A stretch of 64,000 nt of DNA from Styela clava (lineage: Eukaryota > Chordata > Ascidiacea > Stolidobranchia > Styelidae): positions 29,984,943 to 30,048,942 of the forward strand of contig NC_135251.1 in the NCBI RefSeq assembly GCF_964204865.1, in the 5' to 3' direction. A program made the translations under genes and the position numbers. A model generated the notes under the pieces. It ran no database searches, was not told where the DNA came from, and worked only from the letters and a program-made list of their open reading frames with translations. Positions 54,648-64,000 of the stretch are shown one piece after another; positions within the stretch are counted from its first letter, which is position 1, and each line of letters begins with the position of its first letter.

Positions 54648-57600
54648 CATTCCAGGTAAGGCATGTAAATTGCTATCCAGTTAAAAGTTTCAGTGCAAGT
54701 CAGAAAATGTTGGAAGCGCAGCACCATTCTGTTGAGGAAAGTTCAGTGATCCATTTTCACATATTAAATAAACCCAGACTTCAGGCCTGCAAATTCTGGA
54801 CAGTGTAGTATGTTAAATAACAGCAGTGTGTTTACAATAAGTCGGACAATGACTCATTCGATGTAGAATATAAAATTTTTAAATTATGCCACATCCAATC
54901 AAATACTAACTTTTCTACCTTACTATTGAAAGCCAAGTTATTATAGTTGAGTTCCGCATTCGATATTGCAGGGGGTGGAGTACAAACAATAGGTTTGCAA
55001 ATCAACGTTTCTGTATCTGGTTTCCATTGTCCATCCAACATACATTTGATAGTAACTTCTGAAGTGCCGTTTGTTACTTCGTAACCAGCCTGGCATCTCA
55101 CTATCAATTCACTTCCAATACTGTAAGAGTCTCCTAAATATTACATATTGAAATTTGAGGCAAATATGAATAAGCATGGTTTAAAGGTTATATGATAACA
55201 CAACTTGTTGGGATCTTAAAATATCATTAACTTAAAAATATTCAAGCTGAAGATCATGAAAAAGCTTCAATTATATTCGACATGGGCAAACTACGGCCCG
55301 CGGGCTAAATCCGGCCCATTGAGTAATTCAATTTGGCCCGCCTGATGCTGACACAACCAAACTGAAACCAAATTTTGATGTTTTAGCTAAAAAACTCCCA
55401 AGGAATTTGTTGAGATTGCGATTAAATTCATTTCATGGCACGAGGCTTATTATTTTGTAACACTGCAAATATTGTTTATGAAATGTAACTTTTACGTCAC
55501 CCTTACGTGGACGGCCAGTCTAGGTGGGCAACATTTTTGGCCCCTGGTTTAAAAACTGTGTCCACCCCTGATCTATATGATATGCTAAATTGTTTGTGGG
55601 GCATTTATCAATATGTAGGAAAAGAAGTATGAGATGTTAGTGGTATTTTATCAAGATCAATGTCCAAGTGCAGATATTCTCAAACTTTTCAAACTCACGA
55701 CACATTCATTTTTTGTATTACAACAAACCATAGAACATTCGAAAAAACGGACTGAACATTAAATTGCGGCACAGAAACTTTTTCGAATATACATTTATTT
55801 ATTGTGGTTCAAGAGCTCCCCCAAAATGACTCAATCCATTGATTAATTAAGCCTTTTTTTGAAAATCAAGGAAATCAGGAAAGTTTCTTTTATACAAAAA
55901 CTACATTCAGTATGTGCAATGAATCAGTAGTATGCTTCAAATTTTTAAAAGAAAGTAAAGATACGTGTAGAACCAATATTTATTCTGTTATTATTATTTT
56001 TTATATACTTAACTGGACTTACCAATCAAGTCTGTTTTATCAACTTCTTTCGGTAAACCACAATAAATTGTTTCATTAGAGACACATTTAATTTGTGTGT
56101 AATCTGGTTTCCATTCTCCAAAATCTAAATCATGGTACAAAATAAAGTGATCAGCGTAAACTAATAGTGGCTGACTTACACATGCCATTTAATGAGTATG
56201 TATAAACATGTGTGAAGATTTTCAAAAGGAAAAAGATAATTCGAAATGGTAGTTTCAAACTATTAGTGACATAAAAGGATCAAGTCGAGTTAGCTTTTCC
56301 CAACCAGACAAAATACATTTTACTGAGGGAGGGAATCTGCAGGAAACTAAAGCTAGTTTAAAACCCAGGGTACAGACATCTATTTAAAAATGAACTATTG
56401 TTGTTATTTTCGAGTTTTTGTATGGTTTTGGCAAATTATCCAACTAAATTTGCTACAGACAGATCTTTATTATAGAATATATTGGGAGCCATCAGGCCCA
56501 CACATTGACGGGGTACTCACCACTCCCCAAAACCAGTTGATAAAACTCTTCAAAAATTGAAATCTGTGAGCAATGAAGTCCGGCAGTAAGGAATTCAACG
56601 AATTGGTAGTTGAAACTTCAAGATAGTGCACCTCAGTTTAGATAAAACAAAAACTATACCAGAACAAGTTAAATTAACTGAATCCTGTTCAAGTGTGATT
56701 GCATACTCTTCTTCGCAGTACAAAGTCACATTGGAATCGCGAGGATAAGTCGTCTCATTTTGACTTTTATCGACAAATAAATGTTCGGGAAGTTTTATTG
56801 GCAGGTCACAATCAGCAGGCACAAAAGTTAATAATGCATCAAGTAAATTGTTGACTCGTACTGATGATGCGTTTGAACTAATATATCTGAATAAAACAAT
56901 AACATCAATAATATAAATGAAAGAATTACAAATAAATATGTTGGCAATATTCAGGGTTTGCACGAGTTCATGTAAACCTGTTTTTAGAACGTTGTGATAA
57001 TCAATGAACCATTTTCGTTTTATTAGATCAAACGTTGAACAAATGAGTATTGTGCACCGAATATGACGACTATATTGGTTTCGAAAGTTATGTATTAGAT
57101 TTATGTTAAGTATGTCATGTTAATGTAGCTTCCATAGTGACGTCCATAATACATTTGACGAACCAGTACTAAGTTTGCCATGGTTTTCTGAAGTGAGGGA
57201 ACCTGTTGTTAGTGAGTTCAATACAAATTTTGTATCCCATCACTGGATAAATAGATGATCGAAATAATCATAACAGATCAAGAAAAAGACCACGATAACC
57301 CGTTACTGAAGTTATGACTAATTTAAGCAACTGATTGCATTTGGCATGTAGCGCCAACATCAAATGCTAAAAATTTTAATAATATTGCAAAATAATTGCA
57401 TTTTTGTATTGTTTTGAAATCGTAATTGTAATTTCGTAAAACATCCATGATAAGATATTCATTTTATATAAAAAAATATTCTTCACTAGAATTTGATTAC
57501 AGATTTACAAATTGTTTACTTAAAAATAGAATCTCAAGTATAGTGCTACGTTGGGTTGAAATAAATATTTATTTAGGGTTTTTATTCAAGACAAAATGAA

Positions 57601-60600
57601 AATACAAAAATACCTTTTCTTTCTTGATAATGTTGAGTTTGGGTCAGAATAACTTGTATTGGGTTCAGTAAAATTTATGTTTTGATCAAAGTAGGTCATG
57701 TTAAGATCAATAAAATCTGCAACTGGAGATTGGTGGGTTACAGCAGGTTCTGGTTCATCAACTGTATCCTTTTCTTTAATCCATTTTCCACCGGATGAAC
57801 AAATTAAAACTACAATCGTTTTCTTTGATAGTGCAGATCTATATCCGGGTAAAGCATGATAAATGATGCGATGTCCAACACCAAACCCAGTCACGTTTTT
57901 AACAGAATTATTTCTCATTCCTGGATCAGGACAAGCAAGAGGTACGCAACTTGGTGGATTATCATAAAGATCAACTGGAGTCCATCGACCTGTAAAACCA
58001 TAAATAAGTTATCATATTGAAATACAACCCATCAATTTGAAATTGAAACTACCGTAAAAAATTAATTTTTTTAATAAAGACTTGAAGTTGGGAGAAGATA
58101 TTTATAGATGCCGCATAAGCTCAAGAAGTGATGTGTCGATATATATATAAATTTTTAAAATATATTCAAGGTATTTATCACTTTTAAAGGCTACTTCAAT
58201 AATAAAAATCAAATTTGAACAAGAATGTTCAGCACACAACACACATTGGTGAATGATCAGCTCATGCAATATGAAAAAAAGGATAATATCAGCAGCCTAT
58301 CTTCCCAGTAAGCTAACAGAGCAAATTAAAATGGGCATCCTCACCTAAAAAAGTATGACAAATTCTTTCACTTCCAAATAAATAAGCAAATCTACATAAT
58401 TAATTAATAAAACAAACCTGTGTTGGAACACTGAAATTGAGAAGATCTAGTACTGGTTACTGATAGAACAAATCCTTCTTTACATATTATAGAAATATAA
58501 GCTGATACAGGAAATTCACTTGGTTCTGACAAAGAATAAGATTTTCAATTACAAAAAGTTTAAATATGATACATTAATAAAGGAGAAAATGTTAAATGAC
58601 AATTCAAGATGAAACCATTAAAGATAAATTGTGTAACTACATAAAGAAGTGGGTCCAATAATAGTTGTTCAATACAGCAAAACCTTTCTCCAATAGCAAG
58701 CAACAGACACACTCAATGAATACCAGATTCCAATTCTTTTTTATATAATGCCCAAACAAGTCCCAGTACAAGAGAGCCGGCACTAATATGTAAGTAGCTA
58801 TTTTGAAGAAAATTTTCCCTTTATAGCACTACCTACCCAATTTATTACAACTCGGGTGAGACGGTGGGTATTAGATTCAAACCAGATATGTGTAACCTGT
58901 GATGTCAATACAGTAACATCTAACGCTTCAACTGCTAAGCTATGGCGCTTGGGATATGAATTAATACAAGACATATCGTATTAAATATGATAGAATATTA
59001 AATTTCAATATAATATTCACTACATATGCTTGACATCATGTCTATATCAAAGAAGACATTTTATAATACAACTTAATATGTACTGTATAGGTCGGGTAAT
59101 GACATTTTTTGTACAAGGATAATAGGATAGAACAAACTAAAGATGAAAATGACAGTTCGAAAATTTTGCATAAATAAAAACTTTATTGCGAATAGAAGAG
59201 GCACCTGAAATGCATTCCCTCACTAATATATGGCATGTTCTAACCAAACATCTGAACATCAAGTTTAGGATTTACCTGGATTGATATCGGTTAGTAGAAC
59301 TGCATCAGATATGATACCAGGATGTATACAATGTATTATTTCACATACAAATGAATCTGTATCAACTGTCCAACTTCCATCTTCAGAGCATTCAATCAAT
59401 ATTTCTTGTTCACCCCTGAAGTTAAAAAAATTTTCAAATAAAAAAGTTAAAAGTTCTTGGTGTTTTCATTTTCATTTAAATAAAACAACTGTTTTCATAA
59501 AAGCAAAATCTCAAATCAGATTATAAAATCAAATTAATATTGAAATACATTCACTGAAATTCGTCAAATTGGGACATGAACAGAAATATTCATTAAGTGA
59601 TAATCAACTATTTTGAATATATACTGAAATAACATGTACAAGTTTGATTTTTAGCAGAATCATAATATAATGAATATCACATTTTCAATTCATATTTGGC
59701 ATCTATAGGCATAAATAGCAAACAAATGCAGTTTACTTCAAGCTTAAATGAAATTGAAAACTTTGATTTGATTTACAACATTTGACCTTAAAACCTTGAC
59801 TGACTTTAAAATAAAATAAGTGTACTATAGTTTTGGGTTACATTGCTCAGTATATACGAATCCTATGCATTGTATTTAAAACAAGTAGCAATAGCAGTTA
59901 CCGTGCGGATTTTTCTATTCCAACAAGCCAGTATTTATCAGGACACGACAATGATATCTGATCATTATAGTAATATGATGAATTATATCTTCGATTTGTA
60001 TTGATCTCTATCATAGTATTTATATCAGGAGCATCACATTGTATTGGTTCGCAAACTAATGACTGAGGGTCTGGAATCCATAATCCTAGTTTTCCACATT
60101 GTATATTAGCATTTAATTCATTAGTTTCAAGAAATTTGTATCCAATATTGCAAAAATATGTTGCAATGTCTTCATACTTTGTGCCATCGACAACTAATGC
60201 GGTATTTTCAATCAAACCTGAAAAAAAAGAAGAAACTGGTCAAAATGTTCTCCTAATTACTGGTTCAAACATATACAACAAATTGAAATGTGAAATAGAG
60301 TTTTTAAGATTTTCATGTCTGTGCTTGCAAGTCAAGCTTTCACTTGTAAACTTGTTAATACTGAAATCTTGAAAAAAATTCTATTTGAACATATTGCAAA
60401 ATAACAATAGATTTTAAAGCTGATCATTTCACAAATTTCATACCTCAATTAGTTTTCATAAAAAATTTCATAAAAGAGTTAATAATACCGCTTTATTACT
60501 GGTTCAAAGGCAAATATCAAATTTTGTCCCGCCATTTAACTCAATATATTTGGGATACAAATGCAAAAGATGAAATAATAAAAAATGTCATTCCAACCAG

Positions 60601-63600
60601 GTTTAGATATATATTAGTTGTAAAATGCAAAATCTATACAAACAATGTAAAAGGATAAATATTTAAATTTGGGTTTTTTAATAAAATTTGGCTTCTTGTT
60701 GCAATAGGTTCAAAAAAATAATGCCTACTAAATCTATTCATAGTGTGAAGCAATATTCAATAAAAAGTTACAGTGGAAGTTACATTTTTCTTCTTTTCAC
60801 AAAAGGGCGTTTCCAAGTTTAGGCCCTTTAAGTTAAAGACTCGACTCGCAGAGACGGATACACAAATTACATAGAAGTTTCACAAATATTAATGTAAAAA
60901 TCGTTCTATATTTTTTAAATATTCTTTATAAAACTTTACCTGGGTGGGGACAAGATGATATATTGCAGGTAATATCAGTCATATCTGGATACCAATACGA
61001 TTCATAAACTCTTTTTATATTTTCACGATCAGTTTCTACTTCATTTCGGACAACAGGAACTGTTGCATTCAATTTACAAGTCACATCTAACATAAAATCA
61101 TCAGAACCTCTAAGAGTAGATCCATGTGGACATACATAGTACACATGATCATCAATATGATATTGAATTCTTGAATCTAACAAACGCAAGTTTGCCACAA
61201 CAGGAGGAGGATGACATATAGCTACAATGCAGTGAAATAATCCAAGTTCAGATTCATCTCCGGGAACCCATTCTCCTTGTAAATCACATTTGAATTTGAT
61301 TTCAGTTGTTCTGGCATCGATTTGATATCCAGATTTACATCTCATTGTGACTTCATCCCCTGCAGTAAACTTTTCTTTATATTTCTGGAATTGAAATTAT
61401 TTTTTCACAAGGAGAGGGAAATTAATAAGGAAGTCTAACATCTTTGATATAAGAACATGAGGCAATGTTTATGTTTGTGGGAATGCTTAGATAAATATGT
61501 ATCTATCACTATCTATTATATATGCTACATCAGAAGGTAACTTGATAGGATTCTTCAACACTCCAAATTAAAAAGGAATGCGTAGAGAGGAAAGTTGATA
61601 AGATGGTTTAGTCATGTGGTGAACCACAGCCTCTCTCCTGGTTACCAGTCCATGTTGGGTACAGAGGAATAGTTAAGTAGGTTTTTGTTCCAGATGCATG
61701 GACTTGATGGCGAAAGTCGAACTTAAGCAGAGTAATCAGCACTATGGTGTCAAAGGTTTTTCAAACGCTTAGCACAATGCGCAAAACGACGAGATGCGAC
61801 TCCTTCCATCAATTTTTGAAATATGCTGTTGATTGTTTCGCATTATTATTGAACCTATTTCATATATCGATACCATTACAAGCTGCTATGTATATGTCGA
61901 TTGAAAACTAAAGTTGATACAAACCTTGGTTTCATTGTAAAAATAGGCATGTGTCATCTGAGGTAAAAGACCGCATTCCACTCGGTCACATCTTATGGAG
62001 AAAGGTGGAGGAAACCATCGACCATCTCCCATACATTTGACCCTTCGTTCTGATAACTTGTTTCCAATTTTAAAACCTTCATTGCATTGATATAAGACCT
62101 AAGATAATACAACTGTGATTGAGTCTAAGGGTCTAATAAGAATATTCCACATTGCAAGAGATTTCTGAAACAAAATATAGCAAAAAATTCCTCTATCAAA
62201 GAAACTCTTGAATCCTGATAACTCCCTGTTAAATCTGATGTTAAGTCTTGAAGGAAAACTTACTTCTTCATGTACAGAATAATTTTCTCCAACTTTGATG
62301 CCGTCAACAACTGTACCAGGATCACCACAAGAAACTGGGACACATTTAAGTTGAGCAGGGTCAGGATGCCATAAACCTGTCTCATTACAACGAATCTCAG
62401 AATAAGTTCGAGATACTGTAAACCAAAATCCCTAAAAAACATTGAGGTCATTAAACAACAATGAACTGATCTGAACCGTTATTTGGTTAACTGGAAAAGT
62501 AATTACAGGTAAACAAAAACAATGTTGGAGTACTGGCAATGATTTCAGATATTATTCCGCTCACTAAAAAGGTTTTAATATTTACAGATATATCAAGACA
62601 AGACTTGACTTATAATAGACAAATGTTACTGTTAACAATAAACTGATAAGGAATTCTGAAATATCAGAAAAATAAACAATCCTAATGATATCAGCAAAAT
62701 TGTATCGCATTTACTACTGTTGAAATGTACAACAGTGAATTTGATATGAAACTTTGAAAAGAGCTTTTCTGATATTTGCCACTGATAAAAAACTTTTGTC
62801 ACAATGTTCACCAGTCCACACATTCATTATGTTCAAATCCACAGATTGTCAGGAAATTCGTTATGACAGTGCTTTTAATTCAGTGATTCAAAAACTTTAA
62901 AATCATAGTATGATATACTGTATACATATAAAACAAACAAAGAGAAATTTTAAAAGGGTTTATGACAATACTTACCATATCACACTGATACTGCACAATA
63001 CTATTGTATCCAAACAACTTCAATTCATCATTCGTCCCATTATAAACCAGTGATCGAGTACTGTTAACATTTTTCGATGAATTTGTATTGATGTCACCAG
63101 TATTATTGAGATTGGTGGCATTAATTGGTGATGTTTCGTTTACTTGATCCATTACTAATACTGTGTCACTAACACGCGCACTATTTGCGATCTGACCAGG
63201 ATCATGACAATGTAAAGGTACACAAGATAATGCATCATGAATATTTGGCAAACTCCAGGAACCATTCCAGAGACATTGAGATTTGAGAATATTACTCCCA
63301 TCCATGTCACTAAAATGGTAAAAAAAATATGCTTTTTGAATCTTGTTCAAAAATGAAGTGAAAGAACAACATTTCAAGTTTTAAGGCTTGCAAAATTTCA
63401 ACAAATTCGTTCAGGATGAGCTTCCTATTACACAAAAATGAACAATAGACGAAACAAAATATTTACATTAATAATAAAAAGTATCATTAAAATCTGATAG
63501 CATATGTTCCTGTGTAAAATTTTGCTCTATGAATAAAGCACCACAAACTACCGTAGTATTCATCAGTTTGGGTACCCGGACTTCACTAGTAGCTAGCAAC

Positions 63601-63813
63601 ATCATCTTATGATCAAAATAGCTACCTTTGTATAAATTGATTTCTATCTGTTTCATCTGAAAGAGAATCACGTTCAATCCAAAATCCAGGCAGGCAGACT
63701 AATTTGATATGGTCAGAATACATTGGAATGTATGATACATTCAATTTATATCCAAAAACAATGTCACCTCTGTATGGTGGAATAGAACTTGGAGTTTCCA
63801 GCATTTGCATTAC
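36167..63813 (-). CDS. Sushi-rich, discoidin-bearing polycystin-1-like membrane protein (5' end beyond window)
   Basis: Thirty exons on the minus strand. From the right: 63626-63813, 62976-63309, 62264-62431, 61925-62098, 60940-61384, 59902-60217, 59276-59415, 58418-58525, 57614-57989, 56660-56886, 56023-56124, 54919-55133, 54181-54442, 53670-53821, 52891-53048, 52270-52392, 51614-51753, 49873-50007, 47299-47489, 46648-46767, 44980-45122, 44458-44606, 43450-43663, 42727-42836, 42437-42653, 41394-41533, 41144-41245, 40379-40550, 39423-39639, 36167-39082. Every junction is GT-AG with matching phase and the total is 8454 nt (2817 codons plus TGA). Order: about 23 sushi modules, discoidin-like domain, TM1, PLAT, TM2-TM3, long Ser/Asp-rich loop, TM4-TM5, stop. 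I infer a cell-surface protein with adhesion- or ligand-binding-type ectodomain joined to the polycystin-1 membrane half. It lacks the TRP-like TM6-11. Function is unknown. Introns hold hATs and SINEs. Confidence 0.88.
38890..40550 (-). other. Discoidin-like (F5/8 type C) domain exons of the large gene
   Basis: Encoded by 40379-40550, 39423-39639 and the first 64 codons of the last exon. Matches to the fold pattern: LSDGLSAIFTEE early, FMWDANPLTFWVGS, NEWIIDIYLGRPRAVLGMMI (WxxxDLG-like strand), SNFSIIFASED, then NAFVFNEISEEILWMHIILR and REIGFFASE near the end (the usual ARYVRI and RVELYG positions). The domain sits directly before TM1. Such domains usually bind lipids or glycans. The identification is by pattern and is moderately divergent. 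Confidence 0.7.
40600..40895 (+). mobile_element. tRNA-derived SINE, family A, intronic
   Basis: The head GGCTCGGCGGTTGGCTTATC and the box-B-like ACAGGTTTAAATCCTGTG are followed by the TTATGTGTCCGA body and a tail GGATAAATGTGTAAATCCTG. It lies in the intron between exons 41144-41245 and 40379-40550 of the polycystin-like gene, in antisense orientation to it. Confidence 0.75.
41896..41986. mobile_element. Possible 91-bp hAT-terminus mini-element
   Basis: The CAGGGATG termini face each other, with interior TCGAAAG/TCGAATA-like strings also seen at 23967-24000. The flanks show no 8-bp duplication, so it may be a decayed or internally deleted copy. Confidence 0.4.
44068..44262 (-). mobile_element. 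tRNA-derived SINE, family A, intronic
   Basis: Contains the family order in inverse: AAGCATGGACTT, GGTTACGTGAACCACC, GAGGAGTCCAGCAATC, CATGGGATTCCAATCTACGA (box-B region) and GCGTATTCCTAACACTTAGC (box-A region). It lies between exons 44458-44606 and 43450-43663 in the same direction as the gene. Confidence 0.78.
45520..46382. mobile_element. hAT element with transposase relic, 863 bp, perfect TSD
   Basis: The left end is CAGTGGTTCTTAAA and the right end is its inverse; subterminal GCGACCC motifs lie near both ends. The TSD GAATAGGC is exact (45512-45519, 46383-46390). A minus-strand frame at 45721-45915 reads HLCERGYLALTVIKTK, resembling the C-terminal hAT transposase pattern (E-x-GFSAL-x-x-IKTK) found in ZBED5/FAM200-like proteins. 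Frames are broken, so it is non-autonomous now. It is inserted in the intron between exons 46648-46767 and 44980-45122 of the polycystin-like gene. Confidence 0.93.
47490..49872. other. Longest repeat-poor intron of the large gene
   Basis: A 2.38-kb intron between exons 49873-50007 and 47299-47489. I found no sushi-like exon, nested gene or recognisable mobile element in it. Confidence 0.55.
50173..51254. mobile_element. hAT-like element, 1082 bp, intronic
   Basis: The left terminus is CAGTAGTTCCCAACC and the right terminus is the inverse of CAGTGGTTCCCAACC. The flanking octamers TTCTACTT and TTCTATGT match at 6 of 8 positions, consistent with an older TSD. It lies between exons 51614-51753 and 49873-50007. 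No intact transposase recognised. Confidence 0.85.
52488..52636 (+). mobile_element. tRNA-derived SINE, family A, intronic fragment
   Basis: CATGCTAAGTGTTAGGA, then GCAGGTTCTAATCCTATAGG (box B), then GAATTGCTAGACTCCTCG and GGGTGGTTCAAATTC follow the family order. It sits just upstream of exon 52270-52392, in antisense orientation to the gene. Confidence 0.72.
54536..54645 (+). mobile_element. Short retroposed insertion with poly(A) tail and 17-bp TSD
   Basis: A 17-bp sequence AACATTCCAGGTAAGGC occurs at 54519-54535 and again at 54646-54662, flanking about 110 bp that ends in a run of nearly 30 A. A long TSD plus 3' poly(A) is the mark of target-primed (L1-type) retrotransposition. The short body matches no gene or LINE that I recognise, so it may be a 5'-truncated LINE or a piece of an mRNA 3' end. 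Confidence 0.8.
55277..55570. mobile_element. hAT-like MITE, 294 bp, intronic
   Basis: The left end TCGACATGGGCAAACTACGG followed by CCCGCGGGC resembles the common CAGGGGTGGGCAAAC hAT end; the right end is the inverse of CAGGGGTGGACAC. Flanking octamers AATTATAT and ATCTATAT match at 6 of 8. It lies in the intron between exons 56023-56124 and 54919-55133. Confidence 0.72.
58775..58957 (-). mobile_element. tRNA-derived SINE, family B
   Basis: On the minus strand it begins near 58950 with AGCGCCATAGCTTAGCAGTT (box-A region), has CTGGTTTGAATCTAATACCC (box B), then GAGTTGTAATAAATTGGGTA. Its wording after box B differs from family A, so it is a second lineage. It lies in the intron between exons 59276-59415 and 58418-58525. 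Confidence 0.72.
61590..61795 (-). mobile_element. tRNA-derived SINE, family A, internally deleted
   Basis: It retains GATGCATGGACTTGATGGCG, AGCAGAGTAATCAGC and CAAACGCTTAGCACAATGCGC in family order on the minus strand, but the central part including box B is missing. Located between exons 61925-62098 and 60940-61384. Confidence 0.65.
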
Positions 63814-64000
63814 CTATAAAAAGTTTGATACTCCATGGTTTTGTGAAATATGTCTGCAAAGTTGCTCACATAAAAGTCTTATTAATATTCAATGAGCGAT
63901 TAAAAGGGATAAATTCAGTGAAATTGGCACTTGTTCTACATTAAAAATTGAACATGAACAAAACAATGAAATGAACAAAAAACAGTGATGTTGAAATTGT

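Larger units (their letters stand above)
41144..63813 (-). other. Sushi/CCP module array of the large gene
   Basis: Twenty-seven exons encode about 23 modules, each with the four-Cys plan and a W before the fourth Cys; most introns fall inside modules. The inter-module links follow CxxxxC, for example CVPVSCGDPG, CIVAICHPPP, CKPIVCTPPP, CVMVGCSEPL, CSPIPCDPPD, CVIIVCPTPP and CIRIICPSPP. Typical second-Cys strands are VLYQCNEGFKIG, LTYQCMEGFWGM and VKYTCNKGFWLG. Several modules carry long N-glycosylated inserts; the insert at 62976-63309 has many NxT/S sequons. A RKKR motif sits between two modules at the 57614/56886 exon junction. The array continues off the right edge. Confidence 0.92.

Noticed and set aside
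63468..63677. 70-codon minus-strand ORF between two sushi exons
   Set aside because: Exon 63626-63813 ends at a GTAGCT donor in phase 2 and joins 62976-63309 (starting T GAC ATG) to complete a normal sushi module, so this ORF is intron.

Overview
The window is nuclear DNA from an animal. It is AT-rich, the protein genes have GT-AG introns, and the genes are clear orthologues of animal families. Between and inside them lie many hAT-like DNA transposons, MITEs and tRNA-derived SINEs. Moderate introns, close gene spacing and invertebrate-like divergence from human proteins suggest an invertebrate deuterostome, perhaps a tunicate. That is inference; nothing here proves the phylum.

Left to right: (1) 1-3134 is transposon debris with one clean 431-bp hAT MITE. 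(2) A five-exon tetraspanin (+) lies at 3135-5573. (3) 5574-13768 has no gene I can support, but holds a nested pair of hAT elements (6909-9329 containing 7382-9174), a third element (10329-11704) and SINE copies. (4) A five-exon UMP-CMP kinase (-) lies at 13769-16026. (5) A SINE and a 643-bp hAT MITE separate it from a single-exon CIAO3 (+, 18316-19779), which has a small signal-peptide-like ORF just upstream. (6) ALG6 (+, eight exons) lies at 20625-24854. (7) A second nested hAT pair (25136-27214 containing 25497-26216), a perfect 194-bp tandem duplication and two palindromic MITEs follow. (8) ZNF367 (+, seven exons, 30817-33934) has a cluster of E2F-like sites upstream. (9) From 36167 to beyond the right edge, the - strand carries one large gene.

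That last gene is the main find. I could chain 30 exons whose splice phases all agree; their lengths sum to 8454 nt, exactly divisible by three. The 2817-residue in-window product has about 23 sushi (CCP) modules, a discoidin-like (F5/8C) domain, a transmembrane helix, a divergent PLAT domain and the polycystin-1 TM2-TM5 core with a roughly 520-residue Ser/Asp-rich loop. It stops after TM5, so the TRP-like channel half (TM6-11) is absent. I see no GAIN/GPS, REJ or PKD repeats. I do not know this architecture from described polycystins.

The other genes are unrelated housekeeping or regulatory genes (nucleotide salvage, cytosolic Fe-S assembly, N-glycan precursor glucosylation, cell-cycle transcription factor) and do not form a pathway. 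Several mobile elements have perfect 8-bp target-site duplications, which points to recent hAT activity.
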